6,456 bases of DNA from DAOUGC01 sp034429695 (GTDB lineage: Bacteria > Chloroflexota > Anaerolineae > Anaerolineales > Anaerolineaceae), in assembly GCA_034429695.1 (NCBI GenBank), contig DAOUGC010000249.1:1-6456 (forward strand), in the 5' to 3' direction. This document shows positions 1 to 5,594 of this stretch, in pieces. The position numbers and the translations under genes are program-made. The notes under the pieces were generated by a model that made no database searches, was not told the origin of the DNA, and saw nothing but the letters and a program-made list of their open reading frames with translations. The number at the start of each line of letters is the position of its first letter. Within the stretch, counting starts at the first letter, position 1.

Positions 1-72
1 TTTTCGATGGGGGAGGTGCTGCCGCTGCGCTTACACCGGAGGGGGTGCTCTGACAACGGATTTGGATTCAAA
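1..72 (+). repeat. Partial copy (A) of an interspersed hairpin repeat
   Basis: Bases 1-16 (TTTTCGATGGGGGAGG) are identical to 5646-5661. Bases 40-71 match 5662-5693 at 30 of 32 positions, including the shared run ACAACGGATTTGGATTCAA. Relative to the 5.6-kb copy, copy A carries 23 extra bases (17-39). The left half of the element, which in the other copies holds the hairpin arms, lies outside the window. The copy stops just before the Shine-Dalgarno of the CPBP gene, so any promoter for that gene lies in or beyond the repeat. No transposase or terminal inverted repeat is visible. Confidence 0.75.
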
Positions 73-103
73 TCATTTGGTGCATCAATGGGAGACTATT
101 GTG

Positions 104-922
104 ATGACATGGCTCCGAAAACATCCTTTGATCTCGTTCTTCTTCCTTGCGTATCTGATTGCATATGGCTCAGCTTTCATCCTCATGCATATGCAACCGG
201 AAAGTCCCCGGTCCAACTGGTCAATTGGCTGGTTGCTCTACGTCCTTAGCCCCACGATCAGCGCGGTGATCATCGCCTGGATTGTTGGCGGATCGGGGGA
301 AGTCCGGCGGTTGCTTTCAGGTTTCACACGTTGGAAGGTGGGCTGGTTCTGGTATTTTGCAGCCGCGTTCCCCTTTGTGGGATCGCTGGCATTTGGTCTC
401 ATTCACTGGCTGCTTGTCAAACCGGTTGCGGAGCTGGCGCCTGGTGTGACGGCATTTGCTGTTCTGGGGCAGGTTGTATTCACATTGTTATCGGGTCCGC
501 TATCAGAGGAAGCTGGTTGGCGGGGATTTGCCCTGCCGCGGCTGCAATCCAAATTCAATCCCCTTGTCTCAAGTCTCATTCTGGGAGTTTTCTGGTGTTG
601 CTGGCATATTCCGCTGTTCCTGATGCCCGGTTCGTTACAACATGGCATCCCATTCGCAGTTTACCTGGTGCTGGTGGTTACACTGGCAGTGTATTTCACA
701 TGGTTATACAACAACACAGGCGGCAGCCTGATCATCACGGTTCTGGCACACTTTTTCTTTAACCTGAGCGGCAGCTTGATAGGCGGCACACTGAAATTGC
801 TGCCCCCCGTGGTGGTTTACGCCGTGGCAGGTTGCCTGCTGGTACTGGCAGTGTTCGTGATCATCGTATCTGGCGGAGTCAAAAACCTGCCGGAAAAGAC
901 CGCGGAGGAACCGGCAGGTTGA
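104..922 (+). CDS. CPBP-family intramembrane metalloprotease homologue
   Basis: This 272-residue, strongly hydrophobic protein has the CPBP (CAAX protease and bacteriocin-processing, Abi) signature. Motif 1 is E135-E136-A-G-W-R140, within SEEAGWRG. A second motif is FWCCWHIP with His168. A third is AHFFFN with His216 and Asn220. In this family the glutamates and histidines form the membrane-embedded active site. Several membrane segments are visible, roughly at residues 10-28, 43-62, 82-104, 115-132, 153-172, 184-202 and 235-256, and the tail is short and charged. The ATG at 104 is preferred because GGAGA (91-95) lies 8 nt upstream and the protein then begins MTWLRKHPLIS, typical of the family. 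An in-frame GTG at 101 and TTG at 62 are possible, but the TTG lies inside repeat copy A. Substrate is unknown; bacterial relatives act in CAAX-type processing, bacteriocin immunity or anti-sigma control. Family assignment is firm, role is not. Confidence 0.9.
   Translation: MTWLRKHPLISFFFLAYLIAYGSAFILMHMQPESPRSNWSIGWLLYVLSPTISAVIIAWIVGGSGEVRRLLSGFTRWKVGWFWYFAAAFPFVGSLAFGLIHWLLVKPVAELAPGVTAFAVLGQVVFTLLSGPLSEEAGWRGFALPRLQSKFNPLVSSLILGVFWCCWHIPLFLMPGSLQHGIPFAVYLVLVVTLAVYFTWLYNNTGGSLIITVLAHFFFNLSGSLIGGTLKLLPPVVVYAVAGCLLVLAVFVIIVSGGVKNLPEKTAEEPAG
884..920 (+). repeat. Palindrome across the CPBP 3' end
   Basis: AACCTGCCGG (884-893) and CCGGCAGGTT (911-920) form a perfect 10-bp stem with a 17-nt loop, ending at the stop codon. 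No T-run follows. A competing pairing, GGCAGG (913-918) with CCTGCC (929-934), is also possible. It may stabilise the mRNA 3' end or be incidental. Confidence 0.5.
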
Positions 923-1005
923 TCCATGCCTGCCACCTGGTTTGTGGAATTCGGGTGATGGCCCGGCAAAACCCTCAAACACCACCATCATGAACAGTTT
1001 CATCG

Positions 1006-1058
1006 AAAAATCAAACCGCCCCAGGTGAATCACCCGGGGCGGTTGGTTGTTTGATTTT
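1006..1058. terminator. Bidirectional rho-independent terminator
   Basis: AACCGCCCC (1014-1022) pairs with GGGGCGGTT (1036-1044). The loop adds GGTG/CACC pairs (1024-1027 with 1031-1034) across one mismatch, giving about 13 bp. On the minus strand the stem is followed at once by TTTGATTTTT, which suits the helicase, whose stop is 37 nt upstream. On the plus strand a weaker T-rich run (GTTTGATTTT) follows and could end the CPBP transcript. The convergent gene arrangement fits a shared terminator. Confidence 0.85.
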
Positions 1059-1080
1059 AGGTCAACTGAAGATGCTGTCC

Positions 1081-2307
1081 CTACCTTCTTGAGCGGAAGT
1101 GTGCGAAGGCGTTGGGGGCTTTGGCGGCAGCCGGCGCAGGCTTGCGCGCAGCGCGCGGTTCCGGCTCGTCAAAGCGGGTGGGGGTGAAGAACACGCGTGT
1201 GTCATAAGCAGCGTCGCGCTCCAGGGCGCGGCCCAGCAGGCGTTCAATGGCGCGCACCATCTGCGAGTCGTCGCGGGTGGCAAGGGTGTAAGCCGTGCCC
1301 AGGCGCTCCATGCGTCCGGTGCGGCCCACACGGTGGGTGTAGGCGTCGGCGGTGTCGGGCACGTCAAAGTTGATCACGTGCGATACCCGGCTGACGTCAA
1401 TGCCGCGTGCGGCGATATCGGTGGCGACCATGATGGACACCTTGCCGTAGCGGAAGGAATCCATGGCTTTCTGGCGTTGGGTCTGGCTGAGGTTGCCCTG
1501 CAGGCAGGTGGCCGAGTGCCCTGAGCGTGATAGCTGCATGGCCAGCTTTTTGGCACGGTGTTTGGTGCGGGTGAAGACCAGCACCTGACCGCCGCTGGTT
1601 TCGCCCAGCAGTTTGAGCAGCGTCTCGTACTTCTGTTCCTGCTCCACGGGCAGCAGCACCTGGCGCACGGTTTCCACCGGGCGTGATGCACCGATCTCGA
1701 TCGTTACGGGGTCCTTCAGCAGGTCCATTGCCAGCGAACGGATTTCAGCTGGCATGGTGGCTGAGAACAGCAACGTCTGGCGCTCGCGCGGCAGTGAGGC
1801 GATGATGCGCTTGATGGAGGGCAGGAAGCCCATATCGAACATCTGGTCGGCTTCGTCGATCACCAGGATCTCGATACCGCTCAGTTCAACCGCGCGCTGA
1901 CCCATCAGGTCCAGCAGGCGGCCAGGGCAGGCCACCAGGATCTCGACGCCCATGCGCAGACCCTTGATTTGCGGCTGCGCGCTGACCCCGCCGTACAGCG
2001 TTATGCTGCGCAGGTCGGTCTTTGCACCCAACTGGCGGATGGCCTGGTGGGTCTGTTCTGCCAGCTCGCGCGTGGGCGAGAGGATCAGACAGCGTGGTTT
2101 TCTGGGGCCGGCAGCCATCAGGCGCTGCAGGATGGGCAGCACAAATGCCGCCGTCTTGCCGGTGCCGGTTTGCGCCAGGCCCAGCACGTCGCGCTGTTCC
2201 AAAATGGGCTGAATGGTCTTGGTTTGAATGGGGGTCGGCTGGGTGTACCCGGCCGCTGAGATGCCCGCCGTGATTTGCGGGTGGAATGAAAATGCTTCGA
2301 AACTCAC
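1081..2307 (-). CDS. DEAD-box ATP-dependent RNA helicase (RhlE-like)
   Basis: This cytoplasmic helicase of 408 residues uses ATP to unwind short RNA duplexes, typically in ribosome assembly, mRNA decay or cold adaptation. All core motifs are visible in order: the Q motif GYTQPTPIQ (20-28), Walker A AQTGTGKT (45-52), PTRELAEQ (78-85), GG (106-107), a motif Ib variant CPGR (127-130; usually TPGR), DEAD (151-154), SAT (182-184), VLVFTRTK (242-249), ATDIAARGIDV (295-305) and HRVGRTGR (325-332). A short Ala/Pro/basic tail (about 380-408) follows the second RecA domain, as in RhlE-type proteins. The GTG at 2307 is chosen because AAAGGAAG (2312-2319) lies just upstream and SFEAFSFHPQ is the normal family start. 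The frame stays open to 2436, but those 43 codons look unlike a helicase. It is a monocistronic gene with its own leader; no link to the neighbours is evident. Confidence 0.95.
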   Translation of the reverse strand: MSFEAFSFHPQITAGISAAGYTQPTPIQTKTIQPILEQRDVLGLAQTGTGKTAAFVLPILQRLMAAGPRKPRCLILSPTRELAEQTHQAIRQLGAKTDLRSITLYGGVSAQPQIKGLRMGVEILVACPGRLLDLMGQRAVELSGIEILVIDEADQMFDMGFLPSIKRIIASLPRERQTLLFSATMPAEIRSLAMDLLKDPVTIEIGASRPVETVRQVLLPVEQEQKYETLLKLLGETSGGQVLVFTRTKHRAKKLAMQLSRSGHSATCLQGNLSQTQRQKAMDSFRYGKVSIMVATDIAARGIDVSRVSHVINFDVPDTADAYTHRVGRTGRMERLGTAYTLATRDDSQMVRAIERLLGRALERDAAYDTRVFFTPTRFDEPEPRAARKPAPAAAKAPNAFAHFRSRR

Positions 2308-2329
2308 AATGCTTCCTTTGCGATGCAGT

Positions 2330-2359
2330 CCCCTGGTAATCCCATCCACCTGGCAGGGG
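2330..2359 (-). promoter_or_regulatory. Small stem-loop in the helicase leader
   Basis: CCCCTG (2330-2335) and CAGGGG (2354-2359) form a 6-bp stem with an 18-nt loop, about 11 nt upstream of the helicase Shine-Dalgarno. It could tune translation. A stem this short may also arise by chance. Confidence 0.3.
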
Positions 2360-2415
2360 TTGCTGGCATGGCGTTCTCTTTTCTGACCTTCGCATTGGAA
2401 GGTGAGAGGCGGGAC

Positions 2416-2455
2416 AAAAGAAAAGGGCGCCATCACTATAACAAGATGGCGACCC
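2416..2455 (-). terminator. Intrinsic terminator or attenuator before the helicase
   Basis: On the minus strand GGG-A-CGCCATC pairs with GATGGCG-CCC: seven pairs (2428-2434 with 2445-2451), then three more (2425-2427 with 2453-2455) across a bulged base. The loop is 10 nt. TTTTCTTTT (2424 down to 2416) follows directly, the textbook intrinsic terminator layout. It can end transcripts coming from the MoaD-like gene, whose stop is 72 nt upstream. A TATAAT box lies between that stop and the hairpin, so helicase transcripts would also have to cross it. Confidence 0.75.
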
Positions 2456-2489
2456 TGGTAAACGCATACCTGTTAATTAAGATGGGTGA

Positions 2490-2498
2490 ATTATACCA
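2490..2498 (-). promoter_or_regulatory. Putative extended -10 promoter of the helicase
   Basis: The minus strand reads TGGTATAAT: a consensus TATAAT (2490-2495) preceded by the extended -10 TGn. No good -35 is seen (GTGCTG at 17-bp spacing), which fits extended -10 promoters. Predicted transcription start is near 2483, giving a leader of about 175 nt to the GTG at 2307. Confidence 0.55.
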
Positions 2499-2526
2499 CA
2501 ATACGGGCAGATCAGCACGGCAGAAT

Positions 2527-3162
2527 TTACTGCACTTCGTCTGACGGCCCGGCATAGGTATGGTGAATACCCTGGTCGGGGCTGGTCTGCATGGCGCTGG
2601 ACATTTCATCGATCATCGCCACGCCGTGACGGTACTGGAAGGGCCACATGCTGGTCAGGTGGAAGAATGCCACCCGGTCACCATCGACAAGTCTGTGGGG
2701 CAGGTCGGGTTGCAGGCCCGGCATGGCAGACAGGTCGCCATTGATAAAGGTGATGCCGCGTTCAGCGGTGGGCATGTTGATCGCAGCCAGCAGGTCAGCC
2801 ATGCTGGAACCGGCGGGCAGACTCACCATCAGGTGGGCGTGGCTTTTCTGATCCGCCTCGCCGCCATAGCGGGATAAATTGCCGTACAACCAAACGTCAA
2901 TCTGAAGCATATCAGCCAACGAACCACCTCCAATGGGCGGGAAAATGCCAACTTCATCGCCATCCGCCAGATGCTGGTCGAGCGAGTGGATGATGCCGTT
3001 GATGAATGTGATTTTAACCGTTTCCGTTGGAATACCAAGCACATCCACCAGGTCCTGCAGGCAGGCGCCTTGCGGTAATTCCACAGTGAAGGGAGTGCCG
3101 GGCAGGCCGGTCACCCGGGCATAAGGGGAAAGATTGGCGAACAGTTTGACAGAAATTTTCAT
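2527..3162 (-). CDS. Tandem MoaD/ThiS-like sulfur-carrier protein
   Basis: The 211-residue protein contains two ubiquitin-like MoaD domains. Domain 1 (about 1-80) starts MKISVKLFANLSPY, has VKITFINGIIHSLDQHLADGDEV in outline (50-71), and ends IFPPIGGG (73-80), the usual MoaD C-terminus. Domain 2 (about 87-170) repeats the plan: QIDVWLYGNLSRYGG, GITFINGDL (136-144), then LVDGDRVAFFHL (158-169). It lacks Gly-Gly and continues into a 40-residue tail (SMWPFQYRHG onward). MoaD proteins donate sulfur, through a C-terminal glycine thiocarboxylate, to form the dithiolene of molybdo- or tungstopterin. Its position 67 nt downstream of aor supports a role in cofactor supply to that enzyme. Single MoaD proteins are about 80-90 residues, so this is an in-frame fusion or duplication. 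The ATG at 3162 fits the family; an in-frame TTG at 3177 would add five residues. No Shine-Dalgarno is visible: the bases before the ATG are pyrimidine-rich (CTGCCCTCC). Stop is TAA. Confidence 0.85.
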   Translation of the reverse strand: MKISVKLFANLSPYARVTGLPGTPFTVELPQGACLQDLVDVLGIPTETVKITFINGIIHSLDQHLADGDEVGIFPPIGGGSLADMLQIDVWLYGNLSRYGGEADQKSHAHLMVSLPAGSSMADLLAAINMPTAERGITFINGDLSAMPGLQPDLPHRLVDGDRVAFFHLTSMWPFQYRHGVAMIDEMSSAMQTSPDQGIHHTYAGPSDEVQ

Positions 3163-3184
3163 GGAGGGCAGGTGCAATGTTGGT

Positions 3185-3220
3185 AACGCAGGCTGCCGCG
3201 ATCACCGGGCAGCCTGCGTT
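3185..3220 (-). promoter_or_regulatory. Intercistronic 13-bp stem-loop between aor and the MoaD-like gene
   Basis: AACGCAGGCTGCC (3185-3197) and GGCAGCCTGCGTT (3208-3220) are perfect inverted repeats with a 10-nt loop. The stem begins 9 nt after the aor stop. No T-run follows on either strand, so it is not a classical terminator. A stem here could protect the aor mRNA 3' end from exonucleases and lower expression of the downstream gene. Confidence 0.7.
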
Positions 3221-3229
3221 TCAGGTGAA

Positions 3230-4987
3230 TTACAGTTCGCCGTAGACCGAATCCAGCACAGAGTCAGGCACGTCGAAGACCTGATTGTGCGGCGGTAGCG
3301 GCTGGGTGCGCATGAACTCGGGCACGCGGTCGGCTGCTGCGCTGATGCCGGCTGCCTCGTTGAAGGCGCGTTCCACCTTCAACACCGCTGCGCCGTAAGC
3401 CAGCACATCATCGGCGCTCCAGTTTGTCCCGAGCACGCCGTTGCATTCGTCAATCATGCCCTGGTACCCTTCGGCGATGTCAAGGATGGCAAAGGCAATA
3501 AACAGGCAGTGCCCGGTCGAATCGATGAAAGCCGTGGTGGCCTGGAAGGCACGGCTGAGGGCGGCCTTGCCCTCGGGGGAGAGCGGGTCCTGCTTGCCCA
3601 TCACGCCCAAAATTTCCGGCGCGATGGTGTACCCGGCGGTATGGTCGGCGCCCATGGTGCTGGTGGCATAGGTAATGCCAATGCCCTTGACCGCGCGCGG
3701 TTCATAGGCGGGCATGGCTTGACCCTTCACCGTGGGGACGCGCGTCACACCGTATACACGGCCGGTTGTGGCGGCGCCGCTGCCCAGGATGCGGCCCAGC
3801 GGGGTGCCTTTGCCCATCTCGTGCACCAGGTTGATGGCGCCCTTGCTGTCGCCAAAGGGGATCACGCCGCCTTCCATGGCGACTGCGATGGTGACGCCGG
3901 TCTCAATGGTGTCGAGGCCGTAGTTGTTGCACAGTTCGTTGAGCATGGCAACATCATCCAGGTTGTCAATGCCGCAGTCAGCACCCAACGCCCAGGCTGA
4001 TTCGTACTCGATGCACGAAGTGACCTCGCCGCCCTGTTCGTTGTGCCATGTGTTGGAGCACTGGATGATGCACCCCGGGCTGCAGGCATGGTTGTAATGC
4101 TCCGCGCCGGTGCGTTCCTTGTTGCCCTCGAAGATGGCTTCACCGGCGATCTTGGGCGCGCCCTCAAAGCGGCCCGTTGAGAAGTTCTTGGTTGGCAGAC
4201 CACCGGCTTCGTTGAGGATGTTGACCAGGATGGCCGTGCCGTATGAGTTGAGGCCGCCCTTGGGTTTGGTGATGGCGTGCGATGTGAGTGCGCTGATCAT
4301 TTTGCGGCGGCCAGCGTCGAACAATTCCTTGTTGGCAATTTCCACACCTGGCGCGCCGGCGCGGTCAACGATGATGAATTTCAGCCGCTTGCTGCCCATC
4401 ACCGAGCCCAGGCCGCCGCGACCAGCGTAACGGCTGGCGCGTTTTTTCATGTCGTTGAACACCACACCCGAGTTGCCGTAGCCGTGCTCGCCTGCCATGC
4501 CGATGCCGGCAATCGAGACCTTCTCGCCGAAGCGCTGATAGATGAGCGGGAAGACCGCCGGCAGGGGCTGGCCGGTGTATTCTGTGGCATCAAAAAATTC
4601 CACGTGGGGCTGACCGTCGCGATGGGTGATGTGCATGCCCCAGTATTTGTCCTTGTAGGCTGGCTGGCCTTCCACCACGATCGCCGCAATTTGCATCACG
4701 GCGATGTCGGACGCCCAGGATGAGCCTGCGTTGGATTCCTTGATGCCGCCGGTGAGCGGTGATTTTGCCCCCACCGAAAGCCGCGCTGAAGTGGGCGCAG
4801 ATGTGCCGGTGACGATGCCGGGGGCAAAAACCAGTTTGTTGTTGGGGCCAAGCGGGTGGCACAAGGGGGGGACCTCGGCAGCCACGACGTTTGAGGTCAT
4901 GGCGCGACCGGCAAAGGATTGATATTCCTCAGGGGGTTGACCAATGGAAACACTCTGGTCGGTCATATTAATACGGATAAACCACAT
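3230..4987 (-). CDS. aor: Aldehyde:ferredoxin oxidoreductase (W/Mo-pterin enzyme)
   Basis: This 585-residue cytoplasmic enzyme is close to the usual AOR length of about 600. AOR-family enzymes oxidise aldehydes to carboxylic acids, pass electrons to ferredoxin, and bind a bis-pterin tungsten (or molybdenum) cofactor plus one [4Fe-4S] cluster. The N-terminus MWFIRINMTDQSV matches the family opening. AGRGGLGSVMGSK (188-200) is the signature cofactor-binding loop. Putative cluster ligands are Cys302, Cys306 and Cys310 (CSPGCIIQC) with Cys494 (STGHC). DNLDDVAMLNELCNNYGLDT (341-360), YEPRAVKGIGITYATS (428-443) and GADHT (446-450) are further typical blocks. The CX3CX3C spacing differs from the CX2CX3C of the Pyrococcus enzyme. 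The ATG at 4987 is supported by AAGGAG (4996-5001) and by the family N-terminus. It is first in a two-gene unit with the MoaD-like gene. No ferredoxin or partner subunit gene is in the window. Metal and aldehyde substrate cannot be told from sequence. Confidence 0.94.
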   Translation of the reverse strand: MWFIRINMTDQSVSIGQPPEEYQSFAGRAMTSNVVAAEVPPLCHPLGPNNKLVFAPGIVTGTSAPTSARLSVGAKSPLTGGIKESNAGSSWASDIAVMQIAAIVVEGQPAYKDKYWGMHITHRDGQPHVEFFDATEYTGQPLPAVFPLIYQRFGEKVSIAGIGMAGEHGYGNSGVVFNDMKKRASRYAGRGGLGSVMGSKRLKFIIVDRAGAPGVEIANKELFDAGRRKMISALTSHAITKPKGGLNSYGTAILVNILNEAGGLPTKNFSTGRFEGAPKIAGEAIFEGNKERTGAEHYNHACSPGCIIQCSNTWHNEQGGEVTSCIEYESAWALGADCGIDNLDDVAMLNELCNNYGLDTIETGVTIAVAMEGGVIPFGDSKGAINLVHEMGKGTPLGRILGSGAATTGRVYGVTRVPTVKGQAMPAYEPRAVKGIGITYATSTMGADHTAGYTIAPEILGVMGKQDPLSPEGKAALSRAFQATTAFIDSTGHCLFIAFAILDIAEGYQGMIDECNGVLGTNWSADDVLAYGAAVLKVERAFNEAAGISAAADRVPEFMRTQPLPPHNQVFDVPDSVLDSVYGEL

Positions 4988-4999
4988 AAGCCTGTCTCC

Positions 5000-5047
5000 T
5001 TACATCTGGGATTGGTTTGGACGGGTGATCAATTCGAATGGGTACAT
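5000..5047 (-). other. Possible 15-codon ORF directly before aor
   Basis: An ATG at 5047 opens a frame of 15 codons (MYPFELITRPNQSQM) ending with TAA at 5000, just 12 nt before the aor ATG. Its stop codon overlaps the aor Shine-Dalgarno (TAAGGAG). AGGAGG (5061-5066) is upstream, but 13 nt away, longer than usual. It could couple translation to aor; an ORF this short may be chance. Confidence 0.2.
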
Positions 5048-5127
5048 GGTAGATGTTTCACCTCCTGATGCCAGAAATAAAAAAAGCGCAGAGTCAGACG
5101 TTGGTGAATGGATGAATGCCCATTCAC
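5029..5127 (-). CDS. Possible 32-residue leader peptide in the aor leader
   Basis: A GTG at 5127 sits 5 nt after AAAGGAGG (5133-5140), a near-perfect Shine-Dalgarno, and opens 32 codons ending with TGA at 5029. The peptide begins MNGHSSIHQRLTLRFFYFWH (GTG read as Met). The FFYF stretch comes from the T-run of the attenuator hairpin. Both the Shine-Dalgarno and the start codon lie inside the left arm of that hairpin, so translating the ORF and forming the terminator would exclude each other. I see no homology. The case rests only on ribosome-site quality and position. Confidence 0.3.
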   Translation of the reverse strand: MNGHSSIHQRLTLRFFYFWHQEVKHLPCTHSN

Positions 5128-5144
5128 AACGTCCTCCTTTGCGC
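5075..5144 (-). terminator. Long hairpin plus T-run in the aor leader (putative attenuator)
   Basis: On the minus strand the arm from 5144 down to 5120 pairs with 5111 down to 5086, with an 8-nt loop (5112-5119). There are about 22 pairs: 8 next to the loop, one bulged base, 6 more, a 3x3 internal loop, then 8 including one G-T. TTTTTTTATTT (5085 down to 5075) follows immediately, so it looks like a strong intrinsic terminator. It lies downstream of the only good promoter seen for aor and about 90 nt before its start codon, so it should act as an attenuator unless an unseen promoter lies in 4988-5074. Confidence 0.7.
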
Positions 5145-5151
5145 ACTGGCG

Positions 5152-5176
5152 GGCGATGGAAATTGCTTTCCATGCC
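5152..5176 (-). promoter_or_regulatory. Hairpin 2 of the aor leader
   Basis: ATGGAAA (5156-5162) and TTTCCAT (5167-5173) form a perfect 7-bp stem with a TTGC loop on the plus strand. GGC/GCC (5152-5154 with 5174-5176) extends it across one bulge. It lies 7 nt upstream of the long attenuator hairpin and may be part of one folded leader domain. Confidence 0.5.
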
Positions 5177-5182
5177 GTATCG

Positions 5183-5210
5183 TTCATCTATCCCGTGGGG
5201 AATCGATGAA
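5183..5210 (-). promoter_or_regulatory. Hairpin 1 of the aor leader
   Basis: TTCATC (5183-5188) pairs with GATGAA (5205-5210), enclosing a small internal loop and TCCC/GGGA (5191-5194 with 5198-5201) around a 3-nt loop. It is the first of three consecutive hairpins in the predicted aor leader. I could not match the set to a riboswitch class that I know. Confidence 0.45.
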
Positions 5211-5245
5211 TCGGAGGGATATTGCTGTTGATGTGGTGAACCCCC

Positions 5246-5285
5246 TTGTCAATAGTCTACAAAGTAGTGTGGGGTTTGTCAATAG
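5246..5285 (-). promoter_or_regulatory. aor promoter with direct repeats
   Basis: The minus strand has TTGACA (5277-5282), a 17-bp spacer and TAGACT (5254-5259), a good sigma70-type promoter. A second TTGACA lies at 5247-5252. The 10-mer CTATTGACAA occurs twice (5276-5285 and 5246-5255), offset by exactly 30 bp. The spacing suggests a possible dimeric regulator site on one DNA face, overlapping the -35 and the start region. Predicted transcription start is near 5247, giving a leader of about 260 nt. Confidence 0.6.
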
Positions 5286-5594
5286 ATTTACTATACGGAT
5301 TCATTGGGTCGGGTTCGGGGTGGGAGGGGGTGAAAGCGGGACGGGCTATGCCTGCCAGGGTTGATCCCTGTCTTTCCTCCCGCCCGTCCCCTACGGTTAC
5401 GTCAATTGTAGGGGCGCGGCGAAAAAATGCCCGTTAATTCGTCGTGGCGTTCATAGCCGCGCCCGCCACCGGTGATAATAAAATCCCATTGAGTTGCGAT
5501 AATGGATGGATGTACGGGCGGACTCGGTCCGCCCGGGAAAGGGTTGTGGGAACCGTCAACGAATGGGGAACGAATGAACGGATGGCGATCCACG
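5286..5594. repeat. Palindrome-rich intergenic region
   Basis: No gene is supported here; short open frames run through the palindromes in several directions. Nested inverted repeats follow each other. GGGACGGGC/GCCCGTCCC (5338-5346 with 5382-5390) encloses CAGGG/CCCTG (5356-5370). CCCCTAC/GTAGGGG pairs 5388-5394 with 5408-5414. GGGCGCGGC/GCCGCGCCC pairs 5412-5420 with 5456-5464. The palindrome CACCGGTG lies at 5467-5474. A perfect 9-bp stem with a TCG loop lies at 5515-5535 (CGGGCGGAC/GTCCGCCCG). The pattern resembles the interspersed palindromic repeats of large bacterial genomes (REP-like). There is no T-run after any of them. Confidence 0.65.
5515..5535. repeat. Perfect 9-bp inverted repeat, 3-nt loop
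   Basis: CGGGCGGAC (5515-5523) and GTCCGCCCG (5527-5535) flank TCG. The tight loop and full complementarity make this the most stable short hairpin in the region. No T-run follows on either strand, so it is not an obvious terminator. A repeat unit or protein-binding palindrome is possible. Confidence 0.6.

Noticed and set aside
62..103. Longer CPBP protein from the TTG at 62
   Set aside because: The TTG lies inside repeat copy A, has no ribosome site, and the added residues are not hydrophobic or family-like. The ATG at 104 has GGAGA upstream.
1099..2273. Several plus-strand frames across the helicase gene
   Set aside because: They are antisense shadows of a GC-rich gene, with Arg/Gly/Ala/Cys-rich peptides and no recognisable domain.
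2308..2436. N-terminal extension of the helicase to 2436
   Set aside because: The 43 added residues do not resemble helicase sequence and overlap the leader and terminator hairpin; the GTG at 2307 has a good Shine-Dalgarno and the family start.
3441..4922. Frames antisense to or out of frame with aor
   Set aside because: aor is a full-length clear homologue in its own frame; the others are low-complexity shadows.
4988..5246. Known Moco (molybdenum cofactor) riboswitch
   Set aside because: I could not identify its conserved core by eye; the three hairpins are reported as an unassigned leader instead.
5246..5285. CRISPR array
   Set aside because: Only two 10-bp direct repeats; too short and too few for an array, and no cas gene.
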